From: Platanthera guangdongensis
Lineage: Eukaryota > Streptophyta > Magnoliopsida > Asparagales > Orchidaceae
Reading direction: 5' to 3'
NCBI GenBank assembly: GCA_039583875.1
Contig: CM077166.1
Location: 80,350,564 to 80,414,563, forward strand
Length of the DNA stretch: 64,000 nucleotides
The notes under the pieces were generated by a model. It saw only the letters and a program-made list of their open reading frames with translations, was not told where the DNA came from and did not search any database. Shown here piece by piece: positions 44,904 through 55,400 of this stretch (positions are counted from its first letter, which is position 1; every line of letters begins with the position of its first letter). A program made the translations under genes and the position numbers.

Positions 44904-47148
44904 TGATTGATCTTTTCTCGCATCAAGTCCGAAAACTTAATGCGGGTTAAAACTCCAAAAAGATTTACGAAGCACGGCGCCCCGGGTGATTTTGTTTAAG
45001 TAGAAAAGCGGATTTGATTTTATTTAAGAAAACGGGGCGCGCGTATTTATTTATTTGGATATAAAACTGGTTAAATCGAGTTTTAACGAAAGGAGGCAAG
45101 TGCACCTATCGTGAGTAGTACAGGATATTCCGGGTGGAATATCGAGGTCGTATTGTTCTCGAGGTCGGTTCGTTTATTTCTACTCTTCCCTGGAGGGGAC
45201 TATTATTTTACCGATAATTTTATCTTGTCGGGATATTATTTTATATAAAGAAAAGACAGAAAATAAAAGCATAATAAAGGTGGAGCCGATGAAGAGCTCA
45301 GCTCGAGGGCACCGAAAAGACATTGAACTAAAATAAACGTTAAATAAAAAGAGCTCCTAAGTTTCTAATTAATTAGGGCGGAGACTTGGCCGTGGAGGCT
45401 CCACTAAAATGAACTCACCTATCTCTAGGACTATCGCTCACCTGAACATTAAGACTATTCGATCGGGCTCTCGTCCGACGAAGGATTCCTCTTAATGCCT
45501 GCATTACGCTAAGAACCCCGCTATTGGGTGGGGAACCCAATCCGGTAGAGTTGGCGCGCCTCCTCTCTCGAGGGTTAGTGCGGAACTCCATTTACCAAGG
45601 GGTGATCGGTCCATATGCACGGCCTCTCGGCTAGCTAGCATATGGACTACGAAAATAGGGCCCACACATCGATTATGTGGTCCTACGCGTCGTAAACCCC
45701 GGGCAAACCTTAAGTGATTTTTAATTAACTAGAAAAATAAGACCTTTAATTATTTAAAGGAATTTTTTTCTGTCCCAATGCTCTTCGATACTGAGGGCTA
45801 AGAACGTTAGCCACTCATCAGAATGGGGACGGCAGCGATTGAAAATGCAGAAAATTAAAACAGTAAAATAAAGCAGGAAAATGAAAGCAGTAAATGAAAA
45901 GCAGTAAATTGCAAGTCCTACTCAAATGAGTAGGACTGAAATGAAAGCATGTAAATTGCAAGTCCCGGCGCAAATGCGTGGGGGAGGAAAAAGAAAGCAA
46001 GTCCTACTCAAACGAGTAGGAGAAAATAAATGCATTTACAAGTCCATTCCAATTATTACAATAAAGACCGGCCATTTAACTCAAGTGAGTAGGCGGTAAA
46101 TAAAAGCTAAAACTCACGCACTCGACATAAAATTAAAACACACCCACTCTATAAAAAGTAAACACACTCTACTAAAATAAAATCCAGCCATTTAACTCAA
46201 GTGAGTAGGCGGAAAAATAAAAATACACACACTTGCTTGAATAAAATCCAGCCAATTAACTCAAGTGAGTAGGCGGAAAAATAAAAACAACACACGCACA
46301 CACTCTACAGGAATTAAAATAAAGCTATAAAAACTACTCATACACGCACCCACACGTACAAAATTAAGAAAAACTAAGTGACTGAAAAATTAAAACTACT
46401 ACATTTCTACCGCTAGAATGCGGTAGAAATGAATAAAAAGTGAAAATAAAATTAAAAGGAGCAAAAGTTTTTGCAAAATAAACGAAAATTGCAAGTGCTC
46501 GAAAAATTGAAATGAATACATTTCTACCGATAGAACGCGGTAGAAATGCATAAAATGAAGACATAAAATTTAAACGGGCAAAATGTTTTGAAAATAAAAG
46601 TGAAAATGAGAATGCTCGGAAAATTAAAATGATTACGTTTTCATTCTTATAATTTTATAGAAATGCATAAAAAGCGGTAATAAAACTAAAAAAGAACGAA
46701 AAGTTTTACAACCCTAAAGAGCCTAAGTTAAAGAATTTGAAAACCAGCTTTTCAAACATTTTTATAAACTCAAAGGAATGAAAACAAAGTAAAAAGAATA
46801 AACTAAACCTAAACAAGTTTAGTGCATGAAAATAAAATTGCGATTACAACGGCTAGAAAATTGATAAATTCCTAAGTTAAACTAGTTACAAAGCTAATAA
46901 AAAGCACAAAAAAAAGGGAACGAAAAATTACTTAAGGTAGGGCGCTGTGGCGGATTTTCATACAACATAGAGGAGAAAATAAACATTTCTATTAAGGAAA
47001 AAGTGGTTACAATGAAGCAAAAACAAATACAAAAAAGAGGGGGGGGGGAGAAAGTTCCCTTACAATGCATAAACAGCCCCCAAGAACAGCCCTAACCTAA
47101 GCAAAGTGGTTCAAAAAGTGGAACCCGGAATTCAGACAGGAAATCTGA

Positions 47149-47155
47149 ATTTATA
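47149..47155 (-). promoter_or_regulatory. TATA box of C 3' LTR
   Basis: The minus strand reads TTTATAAATTCAG within about 15 bp of the GGGCGTG array. The right LTR counterpart at 53261-53267 reads CTATAAATTCAG. Confidence 0.6.
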
Positions 47156-47165
47156 AAAAAAAATT

Positions 47166-47805
47166 CACGGGACACGCCCTCGGACACGGGCGTGTCCGGG
47201 GGCGTGTCTACACTATTCACATGGCGGCCTTTCGATTTGACTGGAGATTTGACTATGGCCGCTGAAAATCAGTGGTCACGCCCCCGGTTACGGGCGTGAC
47301 CGTGGGCGTGTTGACACTATTGAGCAGCTGATTTTGGTGACTTGACGGCGATTTGACGTTGCGGCGGAAATCGCGGCGGTCACGCCCCAGGTCACGGGCG
47401 TGACGGTGGGCGTGTCGTGCGGCGATTAATGGCGTTGTTGACTTCGGGAGGTTGCCGACGGCAGTTTGTCGGGCCAGGGAGGAGTCACGCCCGTGTGGCA
47501 TCTTGACACGGGCGTGGTGGTTGGCTCGACTATCGTTGAGCGCGATTTCGTCGAAAGGAGTGCTCACGGCTTGGGTCACGCCCCGTGTCAGGTGACACGG
47601 GCGTGTCGACGGGCGTGTCAGCTGGGTCGACGATCGTTGAGCGCGATTTCGTCGATCTGGATGGTCACGGGCATGGGTCACGGGCGTGACGCGGGTGACA
47701 CGGGCGTGACACTAGCGTGTCACGCTATGTCTTCAAAAAGATGTCATTTCTCGGGAATTTGACGTATCACGCCCAGGTCACGGGCGTGACCAACAGGATA
47801 CGGGC
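47166..47805. repeat. CACGCCC / GGGCGTG inverted-repeat array (C 3' LTR)
   Basis: Many copies of TCACGCCC and CACGGGCGTGAC, often as inverted pairs. Two copies of CGTTGAGCGCGATTTCGTCG resemble the family-B motif. It lies in U3 directly upstream of the TATA box. Confidence 0.88.
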
Positions 47806-47986
47806 GTGTACTTTGAGTTTTTGGCAATTTTACCTGAAAAATTCAGAAAATAAAAAAATAACTCTAAGTTAGAAAATATTTACAAAAAGGAAGCAATTTA
47901 TTAAGGAAAAACAACTAAAAATTACAAAAAGAAACGAATACATCTTATTTAATATATATAAAAACACGTATATTTACAACTCATCA

Positions 47987-50228
47987 AATACCCCCATACT
48001 TAAGCTTTTGATATTCTAGAGCAAAAGTTGGAGATGAACTTATAATGAATTAAAGAAATCCTAAGTTTATCTACCGCTTGACTTAATTGAAAGAAGGATC
48101 GAAATGAATATCCGGGGTATACGAGGTAAATCCTAAATTATGCCAAAAATTTAAATAAAGGAAGAGTTTCAGCAAAAGACTTCTCGTTATAAGCAAATAG
48201 ATAGCAAAAATTTTATTTGTGAGGCTAACAAAAATAGTTTGGATTTATGAAACTGTAGCTTGGAAAAAATTAAAGGAAATAATTTAATTTACAAATTATG
48301 CTCTCAAAAAGATTTTAAAAATAAATCTAGAATTTTTTTGAATTTGGCGGAGGGAGATATCGTGGGATATGAAGAAGGCTTAGAATTTTTAGAGGCGAGG
48401 GTATATTTTTTCGCTCGAACCTCTAATGATTTTTTTTTTTCGAATAAGGATGTTAGGAAAACGAAATCTTATTTTCCATAACATAATTTTTTAACATCTT
48501 CATAATCCAATGTATATGTGTAGGAGTAATGAATTTTATCCTCTTACTCGATAACATATAATCTGTTCAAATATTGGATGTCTATGTTTACGGAACGAAA
48601 TCTTATTCCCATTGACATAGGATCTTTTAAGGATCGAAATCATGTCAAGTATGACATGAAAAAAAGTGATAGAGTTTTTTCAAAAATAAAACTAGGTTTA
48701 ATAAAAAACTTTTGAGAGCAACCTTTATAAATGAAACATTCCTAAATTTCAAAAAAAAGCTTGGAGTTATCATAAATTGAAATCTAAGATTGTTATTTTT
48801 AACAAAATAAATATGCAACTATTTAGATAGATTAGAAGTGTGCTGAAAACAGGTACCTTATTTAAAATAAAAAGCATACGAAATTTTTTAAAAATTAACC
48901 CCAGATATCTAAATCTATCGTTCTCTAATTAATAAACGAATAGTAAGCAAAGAATTAAAATAATTCGCTTATAAATTAACTCGCAACTAGATTGTTGGAG
49001 AGCGAAAAAGGGTTAAGAATTGAGATATTCGATTTATTTGTTACATAATTAACAATACATTTTTTTTTGATTTTTATGGTTTTTCTCTCTTTTTTTTGGA
49101 TTTTTAGTCATAGGCCCGCGAACAGACTCTTTGGGTGGTTGGTTCGATGAGTCGAACGCCGCGGGCATGCTAAAAAGTGAGGTTTAAAAATAAGAAGAGG
49201 CGGGGAAGAAAGAGATTTATTTTTACAAAACATATTTACAAAGGAAAAGAAAAATAGTTGTTTTTTTTTTTGGAGTTTTTGTTTTATAAATTTTTTAGTG
49301 TTTTTTTTTTGTTGTTTTATAAATTTTTTTAGTTTTTGTTTTATAAATTTTTTTGGTTTATGTTTTAAACTTTTTTTTTTTTTTTTTTTGAAATTTTAGA
49401 TTATAAAAACAAGAAAGAAAATTTTTTTTTTTGGGGCGGCAGAAAATAAAGATGCAAAAAATAGGAAGCTAAGAGAACACCCTCATACTTAAACACAACA
49501 TTGTCCCCAATGTTGCAATCTAAGTATGCGGAACGATTAATATACAAAATAATATGGGCAAAATAAAGGGGAGGGGGTCGGAACTACCCTTACACGAGTT
49601 CGGGGAGGCCCGGGTGGAAACCCTGCATTATTTGAGAAGGAGTAGCAAAAACATAACAAAAAAAAATAAAATGAAAAAGATAAACTCGGCCTAAAGGGTG
49701 CAGACGGTAGGGGGCAAATGTGTAAGTGACGCGTAAGCGAACGTCGTAGCTGTTGAGTGAGACAGATAAGCCAGCCCCTAGCGCGCACAAGAGTGCGACG
49801 TGCCGAAGCGACAAAAAAAAGTTTTGATTATTTTTAGGTATTTTAAAAAAAACATATTGTTGCGAAAAAAGTTTTTTTTTTTTTGGTCTTTTAGGAGATT
49901 TTTTAATGTTTTTGGTTTTGTGGTTTTTTTTTTTGTTTATATGAAAGCAAAGTTTTTGTTTTTTTTTTTTGTTAAGTTTTTAAATTTTTTTTTCTTTTTG
50001 TGTTTTATTTTTTTGTTTTATAGTTTTTTCAAATTTTTATTTTTTAAGATTTTTCAAATTTTTTAGTTTTATAAGTTTGTCAAATTTTTTTTGTTTTATA
50101 ATTTTGTAATAATATTATGATTATTATTATTATTATTTTTGGTGGCCATTTTTTTTATTTTGTTGAAATAGAGATAATAGGTAAAATTAATAGTATTCCA
50201 GAGTTCGAAATAGCGACTCGAAAGATCT
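47987..50228 (-). other. C interior, non-coding
   Basis: Starts with the polypurine tract (minus AGTATGGGGGTATT). I find no gag or pol motif. 49000-50160 is dominated by T-runs and low complexity, and the reading frames there are only poly-Phe/Leu translations. A second CCCTCATACTTAAACAC at 49480-49500 resembles the polypurine region. Confidence 0.75.
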
Positions 50229-50243
50229 CCGGCAACGGCGCCA
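50229..50243 (-). other. C primer-binding site (tRNA-Asp)
   Basis: The plus strand reads CCGGCAACGGCGCCA, the 3' end of plant tRNA-Asp including CCA, six bases from the LTR fragment start. Confidence 0.88.
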
Positions 50244-50249
50244 AAAACT

Positions 50250-50971
50250 TGATTGATCTTTTCTCGCATCAAGTCCGAAAACTTAATGCGGGTTAAAACT
50301 CCAAAAAGATTTACGAAGCACGGCGCCCCGGGTGATTTTGTTTAAGTAGAAAAGCGGATTTGATTTTATTTAAGAAAACGGGGCGCGCGTATTTATTTAT
50401 TTGGATATAAAACTGGTTAAATCGAGTTTTAACGAAAGGAGGCAAGTGCACCTATCGTGAGTAGTACAGGATATTCCGGGTGGAATATCGAGGTCGTATT
50501 GTTCTCGAGGTCGGTTCGTTTATTTCTACTCTTCCCTGGAGGGGACTATTATTTTACCGATAATTTTATCTTGTCGGGATATTATTTTATATAAAGAAAA
50601 GACAGAAAATAAAAGCATAATAAAGGTGGAGCCGATGAAGAGCTCAGCTCGAGGGCACCGAAAAGACATTGAACTAAAATAAACGTTAAATAAAAAGAGC
50701 TCCTAAGTTTCTAATTAATTAGGGCGGAGACTTGGCCGTGGAGGCTCCACTAAAATGAACTCACCTATCTCTAGGACTATCGCTCACCTGAACATTAAGA
50801 CTATTCGATCGGGCTCTCATCCGACGAAGGATTCCTCTTAATGCCCGCATTACGCTAAGAACCCCGCTATTGGGTGGGGAACCCAATCCGATAGAGTTGG
50901 CGTGCCTCCTCTCTCGAGGGTTAGTGCGGAACTCCATTTACCAAGGGGTGATCGGTCCATATGCACGGCCT
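50250..50971 (-). repeat. Truncated extra LTR fragment in C
   Basis: 722 bp equal to the U5 end of the C LTR (44904-45625). It stops at GCCT, where tRNA sequence begins. It is a partial duplication, not a third insertion, because no target duplication flanks it. Confidence 0.9.
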
Positions 50972-51013
50972 GTCACGCGGGTGACCCGGGTTCGTTCCCC
51001 GGCAACGGCACCA
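50968..51013 (+). other. tRNA-Asp-derived 46-nt segment inside C
   Basis: Begins GCCTGTCACGCGGG (3' side of the anticodon arm, with the GTC anticodon loop), runs through the variable and T arms, and ends GGCAACGGCACCA including the non-encoded CCA. Compared with the plant tRNA-Asp I know, it differs at position 58 (TTCGTTCC for TTCGATCC) and in the acceptor (CACC for CGCC). It is not a tRNA gene because the 5' half is absent. The primer-adjacent AAAACT and a full LTR follow. Confidence 0.88.
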
Positions 51014-51019
51014 AAAACT

Positions 51020-54000
51020 TGATTGATCTTTTCTCGCATCAAGTCCGAAAACTTAATGCGGGTTAAAACTCCAAAAAGATTTACGAAGCACGGCGCCCCG
51101 GGTGATTTTGTTTAAGTAGAAAAGCGGATTTGATTTTATTTAAGAAAACGGGGCGCGCGTATTTATTTATTTGGATATAAAACTGGTTAAATCGAGTTTT
51201 AACGAAAGGAGGCAAGTGCACCTATCGTGAGTAGTACAGGATATTCCGGGTGGAATATCGAGGTCGTATTGTTCTCGAGGTCGGTTCGTTTATTTCTACT
51301 CTTCCCTGGAGGGGACTATTATTTTACCGATAATTTTATCTTGTCGGGATATTATTTTATATAAAGAAAAGACAGAAAATAAAAGCATAATAAAGGTGGA
51401 GCCGATGAAGAGCTCAGCTCGAGGGCACCGAAAAGACATTGAACTAAAATAAACGTTAAATAAAAAGAGCTCCTAAGTTTCTAATTAATTAGGGCGGAGA
51501 CTTGGCCGTGGAGGCTCCACTAAAATGAACTCACCTATCTCTAGGACTATCGCTCACCTGAACATTAAGACTATTCGATCGGGCTCTCGTCCGACGAAGG
51601 ATTCCTCTTAATGCCCGCATTACGCTAAGAACCCCGCTATTGGGTGGGGAACCCAATCCGGTAGAGTTGGCGCGCCTCCTCTCTTGAGGGTTAGTGCGGA
51701 ACTCCATTTACCAAGGGGTGATCGATCCATATGCACGGCCTCTCAGCTAGCTAGCATATGGACTACGGAAATAGGGCCCACACATCGATTATGTGGTCCT
51801 ACGCGTCGTAAACCCCGGGCAAACCTTAAGTGATTTTTAATTAACTAGAAAAATAAGACCTTTAATTATTTAAAGGAATTTTTTTCTGTCCCAATGCTCT
51901 TCGATACTGAGGGCTAAGAACGTTAGCCACTCATCGGAATGGGGACGGCAGCGATTGAAAAAGCAGAAAATTAAAGCAGTAAAATAAAGCAGGAAAATGA
52001 AAGCAGTAAATGAAAAGCAGTAAATTGCAAGTCCTACTCAAATGAGTAGAACTGAAATGAAAGCAGGTAAATTGCAAGTCCCGGCGCAAATGCGTGGGGG
52101 AGGAAAAAGAAAGCAAGTCCTACTCAAATGAGTAGGAGAAAATAAATGCATTTACAAGTCCATTCCAATTATTACAATAAAGACCGGCCATTTAACTCAA
52201 GTGAGTAGGCGGTAAATAAAAGCTGAAACTCACGCACTCGACATAAAATTAAAACACACCCACTCTATAAAAAGTAAACACACTCTACTGAAATAAAATC
52301 CAGCCATTTAACTCAAGTGAGTAGGCGGAAAAATAAAAATACACACACTTGCTTGAATAAAATCCAGCCAATTAACTCAAGTGAGTAGGCGGAAAAATAA
52401 AAACAACACACGCACACACTCTACAGGAATTGAAATAAAGCTATAAAAACTACTCATACACGCACCCACACGTACAAAATTAAGAAAAACTAAGTGACTG
52501 AAAAATTAAAACTACTACATTTCTACCGCTAGAATGCGGTAGAAATGAATAAAAAGTGAAAATAAAATTAAAAGGAGCAAAAGTTTTTGCAAAATAAACG
52601 AAAATTGCAAGTGCTCGAAAAATTGAAATGAATACATTTCTACCCATAGAACGCGGTAGAAATGCATAAAATGAAGACATAAAATTTAAACGGGCAAAAT
52701 GTTTTGAAAATAAAAGTGAAAATGAGAATGCTCGGAAAATTAAAATGATTACGTTTTCATTCTTATAATTTTATAGAAATGCATAAAAAGCGGTAATAAA
52801 ACTAAAAAAGAACGAAAAGTTTTACAACCCTAAAGAGCCTAAGTTAAAGAATTTGAAAACCAGCTTTTCAAACATTTTTATAAACTCAAAGGAATGAAAA
52901 CAAAGTAAAAAGAATAAACTAAACCTAAACAAGTTTAGTGCATGAAAATAAAATTGCGATTACAACGGCTAGAAAATTGATAAATTCCTAAGTTAAACTA
53001 GTTACAAAGCTAATAAAAAGCACAAAAAAAGGGAACGAAAAATTACTTAAGGTAGGGCGCTGTGGCGGATTTTCATACAACATAGAGGAGAAAATAAACA
53101 TTTCTATTAATGAAAAAGTGGTTACAATGAAGCAAAAACAAATACAAAAAAGAGGGGGGGAGAAAGTTCCCTTACAATGCATAAACAGCCCCCAAGAACA
53201 GCCCTAACCTAAGCAAAGTGGTTCAAAAAGTGGAACCCGGAATTCAGACAGGAAATCTGAATTTATAGAAAAAATTTCACGGGACACGCCCTCGGACACG
53301 GGCGTGTCCGGGGGCGTGTCTACACTATTCACATGGCGGCCTTTCGATTTGACTGGAGATTTGACTATGGCCGCTGAAAATCGGTGGTCACGCCCCCGGT
53401 CACGGGCGTGACCGTGGGCGTGTTGACACTATTGAGCAGCTGATTTTGGTGACTTGACGGCGATTTGATGTTGCGGCGGAAATCGCGGCGGTCACGCCCC
53501 AGGTCACGGACGTGACGGTGGGCGTGTCGTGCGGCGATTAATGGCGTTGTTGACTTCGGGAGGTTGCCGACGGCAGTTTGTCGGGCCAGGGAGGAGTCAC
53601 GCCCGTGTGGCATCTTGACACGGGCGTGTTGGTTGGCTCGACTATCGTTGAGCGCGATTTTGTCGAAAGGAGTGCTCACGGCTTGGGTCACGCCCCGTGT
53701 TAGGTGACACGGGCGTGTCGACGGGCGTGTCAGCTGGGTCGACGATCGTTGAGCGCGATTTCGTCGATCTGGATGGTCACGGGCATGGGTCACGGGCGTG
53801 ACGCGGGTGACACGGGCGTGACACTGGCGTGTCACGCTATGTCTTCAAAAAGATGTCATTTCTCAGGAATTTGACGTATCACGCCCAGGTCACGGGCGTG
53901 ACCAACAGGACACGGGCGTGTACTTTGAGTTTTTGGCAATTTTTCCTGAAAAATTCAGAAAATAAAAAAATAACTCTAAGTTAGAAAATATTTACAAAAA

Positions 54001-54098
54001 GGAAGCAATTTATTAAGGAAAAACAACTAAAAATTACAAAAAGAAACGAATACATCTTATTTAATATATATAAAAACACGTATATTTACAAGTCATCA
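51020..54098 (-). repeat. C 5' LTR
   Basis: 3079 bp, close to the left LTR with scattered differences (for example AGTAGAACTG for AGTAGGACTG in the hairpin). TATA box at 53261-53267, GGGCGTG array at 53278-53918. Confidence 0.94.
53278..53918. repeat. CACGCCC / GGGCGTG inverted-repeat array (C 5' LTR)
   Basis: Same array as 47166-47805, in U3 about 10 bp upstream of the TATA box on the minus strand. Confidence 0.88.
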
Positions 54099-54103
54099 GA
54101 GAC
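54099..54103. repeat. Target-site duplication of C, right (GAGAC)
   Basis: Pairs with 44899-44903. Confidence 0.93.
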
Positions 54104-55384
54104 CAAGGAAGTAGGAAAGCTCACCCATTCTACTCATCTCAAATTTGGAATGTATGAGGCCAGCAAACCTCTTGCACAATTTGGGATCAGTAGATCCAAA
54201 AATAATGTCATCCACATATATTTGTACCAATAAGATTTGGTCCTTATGATGTCTAGTGAAAAGGGTTCTATCAATGTTTCCTCTAGTAAATTTATGCTCT
54301 AAGAGAAAGCTAGCTAGGGTCTCATACCAAGCTCTTGGAGCTTGCTTTAAACCATAGAGAGCTTTATGCAATTTGTAAACATAAGAGGGTTGAGTTAGAG
54401 AGATAAAACCTGGAGGTTGTTCTATATAAACCTATTCTTGAAGTACACCATTCAGAAAGGCACTCTTAACATCCATCTGGAATACTTTGAACTTTTTGTA
54501 GGCTGCATAGGCTAGGAATATTCTAATGGCCTCCAACCTTGCAACAGGGGCAAAGGTTTCGTCATAGTCTATTCCTTCCTCTTGCCTATAGCCTTGAGTA
54601 ACAAGTCTAGCCTTATTTCTTACTATGTTCCCTTGCGCATCCAATTTGTTCATATAGACCCATTTGGTTCCAATAACTGGGTAGTTATGGGGTCTTGGAA
54701 CCAAATCCCAAACTCTACATCTCTCAAATTGATTTAGTTCCTCTTGCATTGCAAGAATCCAATGGGGATCTTGCTCAGCTTCATGGATGGTGAGAGGTTC
54801 AATTTGAGAGAGAAAATAGGCATGCATCAAGTCTTGATTGAGCTGATGTCTTGTCTGTACATCAACTGAAATGTCTCCAATCACTTGAGATCTGGGGTGA
54901 TCTCTAAGTATGACAAGATCAGTTTGTGGAGTTGGTTGAGCAACAGCTTCTGTAAATAATTCCTCTTGAGGAATGGTACTGGTTGTTGATGGAAGTTCAG
55001 TTACTTCCTCTTGGACTTCTTCTTCACTATCTTCAGCAGCTTGTGGAGTGGGATGAGTTGGAACCTCTTGGGTAAGGTTTAGTCCATCCATAGACTCACA
55101 CAATGGTGAAACCTGATAACCTTCATCACATAATTGACTTATGGATATAAGGTTATGTTTAAGTCCTCTTACATATGTCACTTTTTGAAGGTCACTGCTC
55201 TAATGCTTACTCTTCCATATCCTTCTGACTGACCACTCTTTGAGTCTCGAAATATCACATTTGGTCCTAGCTTGGACTTATAGCTGGAGAGATTTGCTTT
55301 GCTGCCAGTCATGTGCTTGGAGCAACCACTGTCTAGGTACCATGTCTGACTTAACCTTGGACAGCTCTTCACCTGTACCTGCAT
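54104..55384 (-). pseudogene. pol: B2 pol 5' part: protease and RT, integrase deleted
   Basis: Protease signature [13 protein letters not shown] is near 55340. [17 protein letters not shown] is near 55100-55155. The sequence then passes straight to [14 protein letters not shown], which in B1 lies after the integrase, so about 1.0 kb coding for the pre-integrase zinc region and the entire integrase core is missing. The frame stays open across the deletion into the RT ([47 protein letters not shown] intact at 54180-54225). Other breaks are a one-base loss near 55185 and a TAG near 54432. Confidence 0.88.
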
Positions 55385-55400
55385 TAAAAAATAAAGCTCA
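55379..55400 (-). other. B2 gag stop and acceptor-like tract
   Basis: TGA (55400-55398) is followed by GCTTTATTTTTTAATGCAG and then GTACAGG of pol. Gag and pol are in different frames here. The pyrimidine tract with CAG recurs in A and B1. Confidence 0.45.

Larger units (their letters stand above)
44904..47986 (-). repeat. C 3' LTR
   Basis: 3083 bp. From left to right on the plus strand: a GC-richer block (44904-45720) and AT-rich sequence with hairpins at 45914-45937 (AGTCCTACTC, 4-nt loop) and 46403-46430 (ATTTCTACCGC, 6-nt loop). Three AACTCAAGTGAGTAGGCGG repeats lie at 46078-46275. A TATA box is at 47149-47155 (minus) and a CACGGGCGTG array at 47166-47805. Confidence 0.94.
44904..54098 (-). 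mobile_element. C: large non-coding LTR retrotransposon derivative with a tRNA-Asp primer site
   Basis: TG...CA LTRs of 3.08 kb (44904-47986 and 51020-54098), GAGAC target duplications, polypurine tract at 47987-48000, and a primer site matching tRNA-Asp at 50229-50243. The 2.2-kb interior has no credible coding region, so it is non-autonomous (LARD-like), probably moved by a Ty3/gypsy partner; that assignment is inference. Between the right LTR and the interior lies an extra 722-bp LTR fragment joined to tRNA-Asp sequence. Confidence 0.92.

Noticed and set aside
47253..47762. His/Arg/Thr-rich frames over the C U3 array (also 53365-53835)
   Set aside because: They are read-outs of the CACGCCC/GGGCGTG repeat array in a promoter region.
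49537..50066. Phe/Leu-rich frames in the C interior as membrane proteins
   Set aside because: They translate poly-T low-complexity DNA, and neither LTR retroelement domains nor conserved motifs are present.
50250..50971. A separate, third LTR-element insertion within C
   Set aside because: No target duplication flanks it. It ends at a 4-base match with tRNA and equals the U5 end of C's own LTR.
50968..51013. A functional tRNA-Asp gene
   Set aside because: Only the 3' part is present, with an encoded CCA and T at position 58, fused to LTR sequence on both sides.
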